DNA of 64,000 nt from Ignavibacteria bacterium (GTDB lineage Bacteria > Bacteroidota > Ignavibacteria > Tepidaquicellales > Tepidaquicellaceae): positions 1 through 64,000 of the forward strand of contig JAIBBK010000006.1 in assembly GCA_019694675.1 (NCBI GenBank). Reading direction: 5' to 3'. This document shows, piece after piece, positions 1 through 8,627 of this stretch. The notes beneath the pieces are model-generated. The model did not search any database. It was not told the DNA's origin and saw only the letters and a program-made list of their open reading frames with translations. The translations under genes and the position numbers were made by a program. Numbering within the stretch: position 1 is the first letter of the stretch; the number at the start of each line of letters is the position of its first letter.

Positions 1-323
1 ATCCATTTGAGAACCTCTTCCGCTCAGGCGACAAAGACAACACCCAACACTCATCAAATACGGTTGAAACCAGTCTGAGCAATTATCCAAATCCTTTCAA
101 TCCGAAGACAAGGATCACATTCGGTCTAAGCGAAAGGTCAGATGTTTCGATAATGATCTATGACATCAGCGGAAGGCTTGTGAAGGACCTCTACCGCGGC
201 ACAAACGAAGCGGGAGAATACGGCGTGGACTTTGACGCGTCTGAATTGCCGTCAGGAATATATTACTCTGTACTCACTGCGGGAAGTATGACGGTGAAGA
301 ACCGCATGGCGCTGGTGAAGTGA
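1..323 (+). CDS. Secreted protein, C-terminal part with type IX-like sorting tail (partial)
   Basis: Only the last ~106 codons lie in the window; the reading frame starts at base 3 and stops with TGA at 321-323. The fragment carries 'SNYPNPFNP' followed by 'IYDISGRLVKDL' and 'LPSGIYYSVL', and ends 'KNRMALVK'. This is the FlgD-like C-terminal sorting domain known from T9SS-exported proteins of Bacteroidota and Ignavibacteria. The same tail occurs in the genes at 28352, 41674 and 53454. The catalytic or binding part of the protein lies upstream of the window, so its function cannot be stated. Confidence 0.85.
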   Translation, partial: PFENLFRSGDKDNTQHSSNTVETSLSNYPNPFNPKTRITFGLSERSDVSIMIYDISGRLVKDLYRGTNEAGEYGVDFDASELPSGIYYSVLTAGSMTVKNRMALVK

Positions 324-468
324 GTTATTGTTGTTTCCATATTGCAATATTTGTTCTGACCTGATTCTCTTTGCATCAGTACTGAGATCTCCTGCTGATC
401 AGATCATACCGCATTGCGGTATCTTCGACTATGCACTTACACTTTCATTCATATTTCTCTAAATTGAC

Positions 469-1929
469 TTGTTAAACAATAGTCAATTGACCAAAACTAA
501 GAAAATCTATGACCTGATTGTCATAGGTTCGGGCCCGGCCGGGGAGAAGGCGGCAGTCAAAGCGGCATATTTCGGAAAGAAAGTCGCACTCATTGAAAAG
601 GCACAGAAATACGGCGGCGCCGGAGTGCAGACAGGCACACTGCCTTCAAAGACCCTCAAAGAAACTGCGCTGTATTTCTCCAGGGTTTACGAGAAGCAGA
701 TCTTCGAGGAATCGGACAACACCCTCCGGAAAACCCGGTATCAGAGCTTCACATACCGGAGAGACATCGCCCGGACCGATATGGAACAGGAAGTGAGCAA
801 TAATCTTCTTCGCCACAATGTTGACTCATACAAAGGAACCGCATCATTTGCTGACGATCACAGAATTGAGATCAGTAACGAAGATAAGACAGAAACGATC
901 CGGGGAGAAAATATACTCATTGCGACCGGCTCCTATCCTGTCAACCCGAAAGACATTCCGTTCGACGGCAAGAGAGTCCATGATTCAGACACAATACTGA
1001 ACATCCAGAGATTTCCAAGATCGCTGTGCGTGATTGGCGCAGGAGTGATTGGCTGTGAGTACACCACTATATATGCGGCGATGGGTGTGAAGGTTTACCT
1101 CATAAACAACCGCGATAAGATACTTCCGTTCCTTGATAAGGACATTGCCGATTCACTGGTTGCGCGGATGAAGGACATGGGAATAGAGATCCTCTTCAAT
1201 ACTTCTATTGTAAATTACAGCGTTCCAAAGAAATCCGCAGAAGACATCCGGCTTACATTGCGTGACGGCAGTGAACTCTCAACTGACATGGTCCTCTATG
1301 CGGCCGGAAGAAGCGGCAACATCAGAGAACTCAAATGCGAGAACGCCGGAGTTGAAACAGGAGACAGAGAAACCGTTATCGTTGATGAAAAGTACAGGAC
1401 GAACGTACCCCACATATTCGCAGTCGGCGACGTTATCGGCTTCCCCGCGCTTGCAAGCACAAGTATGGATCAGGGCAGAGCTGCAATTGCACACATGTTC
1501 GATACTCAGGATATGGACTCCGTTCCCAAGGTGTTTCCTTACGGCATTTACACCGTGCCAGAAGTTTCAATGGTTGGATTGACTGAGCAGGAGGCAATTT
1601 CAAAAGGCATATCCTACAATACGGGCATCAGCCGCGTATGCGACATTGCAAGAGGAAAGATCATGGGATCTCCGGATGACGGTTACCTGAAGCTCGTCTT
1701 TGACAATGAATCAAAAGTAATACTGGGAGTACACATCATCGGAAGAATCGCAACAGAGCTAATTCACTACGGCATGACGCTTGTGCAGGATTCAAAGACC
1801 CTTGACCAGGTAATTGCCACTGTCTTCAATTATCCGACCTTTCACGATCTCTACAAATACGCCGCGTACGACGGACTTGGAAACAGAAGCGGCAAGAACA
1901 TCAAGAATCCGGGCGGAGTCAGAAACTGA
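469..1929 (+). CDS. sthA: Pyridine nucleotide-disulfide oxidoreductase family flavoprotein, soluble transhydrogenase (SthA)-like
   Basis: FAD-dependent oxidoreductase, 486 residues. An N-terminal FAD-binding Rossmann motif (GSGPAGEKAA, ~residues 21-30), a second NAD(P)-binding motif (VIGAGVIGCEY, ~190) and 'IFAVGDVIG' (~314) are visible, followed by the dimerisation domain. The segment GGAGVQTGTLPSKT aligns with the dihydrolipoamide-dehydrogenase redox centre, but both Cys are absent. Soluble transhydrogenases lack only the second Cys. It therefore cannot do disulfide chemistry as E3 does, and NAD(P)H transhydrogenation is the best inference. Start: no ATG is available in front of the domain. 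TTG at 469 is used here and TTG at 487 is equally possible. It stands alone, 180 nt upstream of the sugar operon. Confidence 0.75.
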   Translation: MLNNSQLTKTKKIYDLIVIGSGPAGEKAAVKAAYFGKKVALIEKAQKYGGAGVQTGTLPSKTLKETALYFSRVYEKQIFEESDNTLRKTRYQSFTYRRDIARTDMEQEVSNNLLRHNVDSYKGTASFADDHRIEISNEDKTETIRGENILIATGSYPVNPKDIPFDGKRVHDSDTILNIQRFPRSLCVIGAGVIGCEYTTIYAAMGVKVYLINNRDKILPFLDKDIADSLVARMKDMGIEILFNTSIVNYSVPKKSAEDIRLTLRDGSELSTDMVLYAAGRSGNIRELKCENAGVETGDRETVIVDEKYRTNVPHIFAVGDVIGFPALASTSMDQGRAAIAHMFDTQDMDSVPKVFPYGIYTVPEVSMVGLTEQEAISKGISYNTGISRVCDIARGKIMGSPDDGYLKLVFDNESKVILGVHIIGRIATELIHYGMTLVQDSKTLDQVIATVFNYPTFHDLYKYAAYDGLGNRSGKNIKNPGGVRN

Positions 1930-2109
1930 ATCATGTTCCGTTTGTACAGGAAACAAGGGCCCGCAATATCCGAATGCCGGTCAGCATGTTCGCACATCAC
2001 AGAACCTGCCGTGCATGCGTACACATTGCCGTACCGCTGTTTTCAATTCTAACTCAGGCTAATTTTAACTAACTTGCCCCGTCATAATTAACGTACTGAA
2101 TCAGTCTCA

Positions 2110-3234
2110 TTGAAGAAGATCATATCCGTTGTCGGGGCCAGGCCGAACTTCATGAAAATGGCTCCGATCCACAACCGGCTCCTTAAGTACAAAAGAAAGA
2201 TCACACACAGGATAGTCCATACCGGCCAGCATTACGACAGCAAGATGTCCGGAATTTTTTTCAAAGAGCTGGGCCTTCCAAAACCGCACATATATCTCGG
2301 AATCGGTTCAAGATCGCATGCAGAGCAGAAAGCGCTGGTCATGATAGAACTGGAGAAAGTGATTCGAAGGGAAAGACCCGACATGGTGCTGGTTTACGGC
2401 GATGTTAATTCCACATCCGCGGCATCACTTGTTTGCAGCAAGCAGACAGATTCCGACATACCTGCAATTCCGATAGCGCACATTGAAGCCGGACTGAGAA
2501 GCTTTGACAGAAACATGCCTGAAGAGATCAACAGGATCGTAACAGATGTATTGTCTGACTTTCTCTTTGTCACAGAGCCGAGCGGAATCAGGAATCTTCA
2601 GAGAGAAGGCGTACCGGATAAGAAGATATTCTTCGCAGGCAATACAATGATAGATTCCCTGATCAGACTGATGCCCGTTATCAGGAAGTCAAAGATACTT
2701 ACGGAACTCTGCATCGCCGAGTCCAATTATGCCGTCATTACGCTTCACAGGCCTTCAAATGTTGACGACAAAAATAATCTGTCCAAGATCATAAGCATAA
2801 TTGATTCAGTAAGCCGCAATTTCCCGGAGACCGACATAGTTTTTCCGATTCATCCGAGGACTTCAAAAATGCTGGAGAAGTTTCATCTCATGAGTGCTCT
2901 CATGCAGACGCGCAATCTTATTCTGAGCGAACCATTGGGATACATCGACTTCATGAGGCTTGTAACAGGCGCCGGGTTCATTCTCACCGATTCCGGCGGC
3001 ATTCAGGAAGAGACAACTTATCTGCGGATACCCTGCATTACACTGCGCGAAAACACCGAACGCCCCGTAACTTCCGAGCTTGGCACAAACACAGTAACAG
3101 GTCTGAACGAAACTGCAGTGAACAGGGCGCTGAAATTAATAAAGCTCGGAAAATATAAATCCGGAAAGATACCTAAGTACTGGGATGGCAAAGCGGCTGA
3201 GAGAATTGTAAAAGTGCTTCTTGAGAAGATCTGA
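2110..3234 (+). CDS. wecB: UDP-N-acetylglucosamine 2-epimerase (non-hydrolysing)
   Basis: Interconverts UDP-GlcNAc and UDP-ManNAc in the cytoplasm for surface polysaccharide synthesis. The 374 residues match the usual family length. Family signatures seen: 'VVGARPNFMKMAPI' at the N-terminus, 'HTGQHYD', 'HIEAGLRSFDR' (~residues 125-135), 'LHRPSNVDD', 'IHPRT', and 'DSGGIQEE' with 'NTERP' near residues 295-320. The start is TTG at 2110, immediately before a typical first beta-strand; no ATG lies upstream in frame. The end overlaps the next gene (nth) by 14 nt, so this is the first gene of a run with endonuclease III and a family-9 glycosyltransferase. Confidence 0.92.
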   Translation: MKKIISVVGARPNFMKMAPIHNRLLKYKRKITHRIVHTGQHYDSKMSGIFFKELGLPKPHIYLGIGSRSHAEQKALVMIELEKVIRRERPDMVLVYGDVNSTSAASLVCSKQTDSDIPAIPIAHIEAGLRSFDRNMPEEINRIVTDVLSDFLFVTEPSGIRNLQREGVPDKKIFFAGNTMIDSLIRLMPVIRKSKILTELCIAESNYAVITLHRPSNVDDKNNLSKIISIIDSVSRNFPETDIVFPIHPRTSKMLEKFHLMSALMQTRNLILSEPLGYIDFMRLVTGAGFILTDSGGIQEETTYLRIPCITLRENTERPVTSELGTNTVTGLNETAVNRALKLIKLGKYKSGKIPKYWDGKAAERIVKVLLEKI

Positions 3235-3955
3235 TCTGATCCGGAGCAAAATAGAGTTTACGGCGGATTTGCTTGCGGGACTCTACGGAACACCGAAGCT
3301 CAGGCGGCCTGAACCCTCGAAAATACTTGATGTGCTGATCGCGACGAAGCTTTCTCAGAATACGACCGACAAGTCTTCATACAAGGCATTCACTCAGTTG
3401 AGATCGCTGGGCAGCTGGGAGGACATCGCAAAGGCAAGAGAGATCAGCATCAGGCAGTGCATAAAGGTATGCGGGCTTGCCAATACAAAGGCAAAGGACA
3501 TAAAGATAATGCTTGGCGAGTTGCTTGCAAAGTTCGGTACGCTTGACCTGCGATTTATGAAGGACCTTGACAATGAGACGATCTATAAGGAACTGCTTTC
3601 GCTGAGAGGCATTGGCGTAAAGACGGCATCCTGTGTTCTTGTATTTGCTCTTGGCAGAGACATCTTTCCTGTTGATACTCATGTGCACAGAGTGCTTAAC
3701 AGACTGGGAATTGCAAAGACCTCAACCGCTGAGAAGACTTTCAGTGAAGTCAGTGAGATCATTCCCGAAGGCAGGAGGTACGAACTCCATACCAATCTGA
3801 TCAAGTTCGGAAGAAATATCTGCAGGGCGGTGAATCCTCATTGTTCAGCATGCGGCCTTTACGAGATCTGTACATTCAAGGAACGGAAGAAAAGAAAGTC
3901 CGTGAATTCAGCGTCAGCAAATGAAAACAACTTCCTGATACTCGAAGAGATTTGA
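3221..3955 (+). CDS. nth: Endonuclease III (DNA glycosylase/AP lyase)
   Basis: Base-excision repair enzyme removing oxidised pyrimidines and cutting at AP sites; 244 residues. The helix-hairpin-helix 'LRGIGVKTAS' carries the catalytic Lys, and 'PVDTHVHRV' carries the catalytic Asp. The C-terminal [4Fe-4S] ligands follow the expected spacing C-x6-C-x2-C-x5-C (residues ~204-220). A ~25-residue Lys/Asn-rich tail follows. The TTG start lies inside the end of wecB, and the TGA stop overlaps the TTG of the next gene (TTGA at 3952-3955), implying translational coupling. A repair gene inside a polysaccharide run is not functionally obvious. Confidence 0.92.
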   Translation: MRRSDLIRSKIEFTADLLAGLYGTPKLRRPEPSKILDVLIATKLSQNTTDKSSYKAFTQLRSLGSWEDIAKAREISIRQCIKVCGLANTKAKDIKIMLGELLAKFGTLDLRFMKDLDNETIYKELLSLRGIGVKTASCVLVFALGRDIFPVDTHVHRVLNRLGIAKTSTAEKTFSEVSEIIPEGRRYELHTNLIKFGRNICRAVNPHCSACGLYEICTFKERKKRKSVNSASANENNFLILEEI

Positions 3956-4998
3956 GCCTGGATAAGTCAAAAATAAAGAACATACTTGTTGTAAAGTTCG
4001 GAGGCATCGGCGACATACTTCTCACTACGCCGGTATTTCCGAACATACGTGCATACTTTCCGGATGCAGTCATCAATGTGCTCACTCTTCGAAACGCCCG
4101 TGACATACTGATTGACAATCCTTACATAACAAGGGCATTCACTTACGACCCCAATGAAGACAAGTCATGGTGCCTGATCAGGAACATCCGCAAACAAAAG
4201 TATGACCTGATAATTGACCTCTACGGCAATCCACGGACAGCCCTTATCACTTTCATAAGCGGTGCAAAGTACAGGTTCGGATTCAAATTTAGAGGCCGAA
4301 ACTATGCATACAACAGAAGCGTCATGGGCCGCGGCGGAACTGTCCACAATGTGGAATTCAATCTTGATGCTCTGAATGCACTTGGCATTCCGATAGTATC
4401 GAGAGACCTTTATCTTCCGCTCAATATTGTGCACCGTGAGTTTGCAGACTCTTTCATCAGGTCATCGGGGCTTGAGGGAAAGAAGATCATCGGCATCTCA
4501 AAGACAGGCGGGTGGGAATCGAAACGTTACAAGTCAAATGACTACATCGAATTAATTGACAAACTTAACGGCATCTATGATGCAAACTTCATTCTCTTCT
4601 GGGGCACCAAGAAGGAGAGGGAAGATTGCGAATACATTGCAAAGAGTATCAGGGCGGGAAATGCATTTGTAATACCGGACAGCCCGATCAAATATCTCGG
4701 AGCGCTGATCCAGAAGTGTTCGCTTGTTATCGGCAATGATTCGGGGCCGTTGCATATTGCGGTTGCTGTCGGGACACCGACTCTCGGCATTTACGGACCT
4801 ACTAATCCAAAACTGCAGGGACCTTACGGAGAAAAGAACCTGTCTGTAGTAAAGGAAGAACTGAACTGCCTTTACTGCAATCTACTTGAATGCGATATCG
4901 GAAATATCTGCATGACTGAATTGTCAAAGGACAGGATCATTGAGAAGGTCAAAGAGCTGATCAGTCTTAATGATATTGAGCTGAAGGTCAGGAGCTGA
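3952..4998 (+). CDS. Glycosyltransferase family 9 (heptosyltransferase-like)
   Basis: Predicted ADP-heptose:LPS-type glycosyltransferase, 348 residues, acting on the cytoplasmic face of the inner membrane. GT9 signatures: 'ILVVKFGGIGDILLTTPV' at the N-terminus, a central 'GISKTGGWESKRY' strand, and the nucleotide-sugar site 'VIGNDSGPLHIAVAVGTPT' (~residues 262-280), then 'IYGPT'. Four cysteines cluster near residues 304-321. TTG start overlaps the nth stop. The acceptor sugar cannot be told from sequence. Together with waaA and gmhA elsewhere in the window it supports heptose-containing LPS core synthesis. A second GT9 gene lies at 6466. Confidence 0.88.
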   Translation: MSLDKSKIKNILVVKFGGIGDILLTTPVFPNIRAYFPDAVINVLTLRNARDILIDNPYITRAFTYDPNEDKSWCLIRNIRKQKYDLIIDLYGNPRTALITFISGAKYRFGFKFRGRNYAYNRSVMGRGGTVHNVEFNLDALNALGIPIVSRDLYLPLNIVHREFADSFIRSSGLEGKKIIGISKTGGWESKRYKSNDYIELIDKLNGIYDANFILFWGTKKEREDCEYIAKSIRAGNAFVIPDSPIKYLGALIQKCSLVIGNDSGPLHIAVAVGTPTLGIYGPTNPKLQGPYGEKNLSVVKEELNCLYCNLLECDIGNICMTELSKDRIIEKVKELISLNDIELKVRS

Positions 4999-5052
4999 GG
5001 AAATTGAAACTCGATTCATAACCGTTCATAACCTTAACCACAAACTACTGAT

Positions 5053-6414
5053 ATGGCGGCAGAAGTAACAAACAAATATCCAAGAGGCATACCGTATATC
5101 ATCGGCAATGAACTTGCCGAGAGATTCAGCTATTACGGAATGAGGGGCATTCTCGTCGTGTTCATGACTCAATACCTGATGTCGCAAGGTCAGACTGCTC
5201 CCATGACTGAGAACGAAGCCACAAAATGGTATCATGTTTTCTCCATGGCAAACTACTTCTTTCCGATAATCGGCGCGATCATATCAGATGTTCTTTGGGG
5301 GAAGTACAAGACCATTATCACATTGTCAATTGTCTATGTGCTCGGGCATGTTGCTCTTGCCATAGACGAATCGAGGATAGGGCTTTCGATCGGGCTTACG
5401 CTTATTGCAATTGGCGCCGGAGGAATAAAGCCGTGCGTGTCTGCACACGTCGGAGATCAGTTCGAGGATAAGAACAAGCACCTTATAGAAAAGATGTTCG
5501 GTTATTTCTACTTCTCAATAAATCTCGGAGCCGCCGTTTCCACACTGCTTACGCCTGTGCTTCTTGACAAGTACGGTCCTCATGTTGCATTCGGTGTGCC
5601 GGGGCTTCTTATGCTCATCGCCACGATTGTATTCTGGATGGGAAGGAAGGTCTTCATTGCAATCCCGCCCGTTGGCTGGGAAGCTTACAAGAAAGACATC
5701 TTCAGCGAGAAGGGCAAGAAGGCGATCATCAACCTCAGCATAATGTACATTTTCATTGCCGTGTTCTGGTCGCTGTTCGATCAGACCGGTTCATCATGGG
5801 TTCTGCAGGCGGAGAAAATGGACAAGTGGGTTGACCTTGGTTTTGTTAAGTTCGAACTTCTCGCTTCGCAGATACAGGCGATCAATCCCCTGCTCATAAT
5901 GATATTCATTCCGCTGTTCACAAGCGTGCTCTATCCTGCGGCGGGAAAATTCATGCGCATGACGTCTCTGAAGAAGATCATTATCGGAATGTTCTTTGCC
6001 GGACTGTCATTTGCGATACTTGCCGTTGCTGAATCAATCATAGCATCCGGCGGCACGCCCAGCATACTGTGGCAGTTCTGGGCTTATGTGATACTTACGG
6101 CAGGAGAAGTGATGGTGTCAATCACAGGCCTCGAGTTCTCATATACGCAGGCGCCGAACAGCATGAAGTCTTTCATAATGGGACTTTGGTTTCTTTCGGT
6201 TTCTCTCGGTAACGGATTTACGGCGATAGTCAATCAGCTGATAGTAAATCCCGACGGGACATACAAACTCGATTCGACCGAATACTTCTGGTTCTTTGCG
6301 ATAGTGATGGCAGTAACAGCAGTGCTGTTCATATTTGTCGCCTCCAGATACAAGGAAGAGAATTACATACAGACGAGGGATGCACTTCCGAATCCCCTTC
6401 TGACTGAGAATTGA
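5053..6414 (+). CDS. POT/PTR family proton-dependent oligopeptide transporter
   Basis: Inner-membrane proton-coupled di/tripeptide importer of the major facilitator superfamily, 453 residues with about 12-14 hydrophobic segments. The diagnostic ExxER motif is present near the N-terminus (ELAERFSYYGMRGI, E20-E23-R24). The second POT signature 'FGYFYFSINLGA' and the conserved 'LFDQTGSSW' are also seen. Start ATG 5053; no Shine-Dalgarno sequence. It lies 54 nt after a GT9 gene and 51 nt before another, so it could be co-transcribed with them, although peptide uptake has no clear link to LPS. Confidence 0.9.
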   Translation: MAAEVTNKYPRGIPYIIGNELAERFSYYGMRGILVVFMTQYLMSQGQTAPMTENEATKWYHVFSMANYFFPIIGAIISDVLWGKYKTIITLSIVYVLGHVALAIDESRIGLSIGLTLIAIGAGGIKPCVSAHVGDQFEDKNKHLIEKMFGYFYFSINLGAAVSTLLTPVLLDKYGPHVAFGVPGLLMLIATIVFWMGRKVFIAIPPVGWEAYKKDIFSEKGKKAIINLSIMYIFIAVFWSLFDQTGSSWVLQAEKMDKWVDLGFVKFELLASQIQAINPLLIMIFIPLFTSVLYPAAGKFMRMTSLKKIIIGMFFAGLSFAILAVAESIIASGGTPSILWQFWAYVILTAGEVMVSITGLEFSYTQAPNSMKSFIMGLWFLSVSLGNGFTAIVNQLIVNPDGTYKLDSTEYFWFFAIVMAVTAVLFIFVASRYKEENYIQTRDALPNPLLTEN

Positions 6415-6465
6415 TCAATTCGAAAGTCAGCAAGTGAAATCTGCCAGCAGAGTTTCCTTCATACG

Positions 6466-7470
6466 ATGAAGAGAAGAATCCTCGTAGTGCGAACCGACCG
6501 TGTCGGTGATGTTGTAATGATCACTCCCGTCATTAGAGAGCTCAGGAGAAAATATCCGGACAGTTTCATTGCCACCCTTACAAATCCCAACTCCGCCGAT
6601 GTGCTTATCAATAATCCGCATCTCAATGAAGCGATAACAGACGACATGAGCAGGAAGAGTTTCTACAATGTTGTTTCAAAGCTGAGACAACTGAGATTCA
6701 CGGACGGCCTGCTTGTGATGCCCACGGAGCGCGCAGCATATCAGATGTTTCTTGGCGGAGTAAAGAACAGGATCGGCGTAGGACGAAAGCTTTTTGAAGT
6801 GATCACAATGATGAAAAGCGTGTCGAGAAATAAGTACATTCCACTGAGGCATGAAGCGGATTACTGCATGGATCTTGCACGTGCCGTTGGCGCAGAGCCG
6901 GAAAGCCTCATACCGGAGATCTTTGTCACAGAGGATGAAAGAGAAAGAGGCGCATCGCTTCTCCGCGAATCGGGAAGTGATCCCGGCAAGCAGAAGATCT
7001 TTGTTCACACCGGCTCGGGCGGATCATCAAGGAACTGGAGCGAGGGTAAGTATATTCAGCTCATTATGGAGATCATCAGACTGCATCCCGACAAGGAGAT
7101 CATACTCACGGCTAAGGAAATGTCAGATGAATTTATGTCTTCAAGCGTGAAGTCTGGAGGCGGAAGAGTGATCGACGTAAGCGGCCGTTCAAAACGCTTA
7201 AGGGATCTGATTCAAATGATATCATGCGCTCAACTCCTCATAGCCGGTTCCACAGGACCCCTGCACATTGCATCGGCATTGGGAAAAAAGACGATTGGCC
7301 TCTACTGTCACAGGAATATGAACTGTGCAAAACACTGGGGCGCTTTGGGACCCGCCGCGGTCAATCTGGAAGTAAGCAAGGACTTTTGTGACGCAAATTG
7401 CAGTGGTGACAAGGAAATCTGCAATTTTGAGGAAGGAATCAGCATTCAAAGCGTCCTGGATTCAATATAG
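6466..7470 (+). CDS. Glycosyltransferase family 9 (heptosyltransferase-like)
   Basis: Second family-9 glycosyltransferase of the cluster, 334 residues. It shows 'ILVVRTDRVGDVVMITPVI' at residues 4-22, 'FVHTGSGGSSRNW' in the middle, and 'LIAGSTGPLHIASALGKKT' (~residues 258-276) as nucleotide-sugar binding segment. Cys residues near the C-terminus resemble those of the first GT9 copy. It is a divergent homologue of the 3952 gene, so the two probably add successive core sugars; this is inference. ATG start; no clear ribosome binding site. Confidence 0.87.
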   Translation: MKRRILVVRTDRVGDVVMITPVIRELRRKYPDSFIATLTNPNSADVLINNPHLNEAITDDMSRKSFYNVVSKLRQLRFTDGLLVMPTERAAYQMFLGGVKNRIGVGRKLFEVITMMKSVSRNKYIPLRHEADYCMDLARAVGAEPESLIPEIFVTEDERERGASLLRESGSDPGKQKIFVHTGSGGSSRNWSEGKYIQLIMEIIRLHPDKEIILTAKEMSDEFMSSSVKSGGGRVIDVSGRSKRLRDLIQMISCAQLLIAGSTGPLHIASALGKKTIGLYCHRNMNCAKHWGALGPAAVNLEVSKDFCDANCSGDKEICNFEEGISIQSVLDSI

Positions 7471-7613
7471 ATCACCAGAAGCGTGGCCCGGGAAGGCGTT
7501 TCTGCCGGTCAAATGTTAATCTCCCGCCCGCCTGAAATTGAAGTTATAAATTGAAATAAACTTCCTGATTTCATAACTTGCTTAACCTCAAAACCCGTCA
7601 TTAACATATCCTG

Positions 7614-8552
7614 ATGTCTGATCTGAAGATCTTTGCAGGGAGATTTTCAAACTATCTGGGCGAAGAAATATCCAGAAAACTCCGCATAAAATTAGGCAAT
7701 TGCACGATCAAGACCTTTTCGGACGGCGAGATCTGGGTCAAGTACAATGAGAACATCCGCGGCTGTGATGTTTTTATAGTGCAGTCAACCATTCCTCCTT
7801 CTGACAATCTCATGGAGCTTCTGATCATGATAGATGCCGCGAAGCGCGCATCTGCCACAAGGGTTACCGCAGTGATCCCGTATTTCGGTTATGCCCGTCA
7901 GGACAGGAAAGATCAGCCGAGAGTTTCAATAACAGCAAAGCTAATCGCCAATCTTATTACAAAGGCAGGAGCAGACAGGGTTATCACAATGGATCTTCAT
8001 GCATCACAGATCCAGGGATTCTTTGACATTCCGGTTGACCATCTTTACGGATCGGCAGTTTTCATGAAGAAGTTCAGAAAGCTGAAGATCCCGAATCTTG
8101 CCGTAGCATCACCGGATGTGGGCGGAATCAAAATGGCAAGGGCATATGCCAAACGGCTTCATGCAGAACTTATACTCATAGATAAGCGGCGCCCGAGGCC
8201 GAACGTAGCGGAAGTGATGAACATCATCGGAGAGGCGAAAGGAAAGAACATACTTATAATTGACGACCTGATCGACACAGGAGGGACATTTGTGCAGGCC
8301 GTAAATGCACTGAAGCAGAAAGGTGCAATGGAGATCTACGGCGCATGCACTCATGCCGTATTCTCCGGTGAGTCTCTTAAGAAGATAAACCAAAGTGACC
8401 TGAAGAAACTGTATGTTTCCGACACTCTTCCTCTCACTCATATGTCTCCAAAGATCGAAGTTGTTTCAGTTGCTCCGATATTTGCGGAGTCAATTAACAG
8501 GACAAACAAGAACAGGTCAATAAGTTCATTGTTTGATGTGGATAAGGCATGA
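7614..8552 (+). CDS. prs: Ribose-phosphate pyrophosphokinase (PRPP synthetase)
   Basis: Makes PRPP from ribose 5-phosphate and ATP for nucleotide, His and Trp synthesis; 312 residues, the usual class I length. Seen: N-terminal 'KIFAGRFSNYLGEEIS', 'TFSDGEIWV', the ATP/flexible region 'YFGYARQDRKDQPR' (~residues 89-102), 'TMDLHASQIQGFF', and the PRPP-binding loop 'ILIIDDLIDTGGTF' (~residues 214-227). ATG start; no strong ribosome binding site. Single-gene unit between the sugar cluster and the E2 gene. Confidence 0.95.
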   Translation: MSDLKIFAGRFSNYLGEEISRKLRIKLGNCTIKTFSDGEIWVKYNENIRGCDVFIVQSTIPPSDNLMELLIMIDAAKRASATRVTAVIPYFGYARQDRKDQPRVSITAKLIANLITKAGADRVITMDLHASQIQGFFDIPVDHLYGSAVFMKKFRKLKIPNLAVASPDVGGIKMARAYAKRLHAELILIDKRRPRPNVAEVMNIIGEAKGKNILIIDDLIDTGGTFVQAVNALKQKGAMEIYGACTHAVFSGESLKKINQSDLKKLYVSDTLPLTHMSPKIEVVSVAPIFAESINRTNKNRSISSLFDVDKA

Positions 8553-8627
8553 GATCTGATTGAATTGAAAGCGACACGCTGTATTGATATTTTCAAACTA
8601 AATTAACGAACAGGAGTTTTGCTTTAG

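Noticed and set aside
469..1929. Assignment as dihydrolipoamide dehydrogenase (E3) for the E2 at 8628
   Set aside because: Both redox-active cysteines are missing, so it cannot serve as E3.
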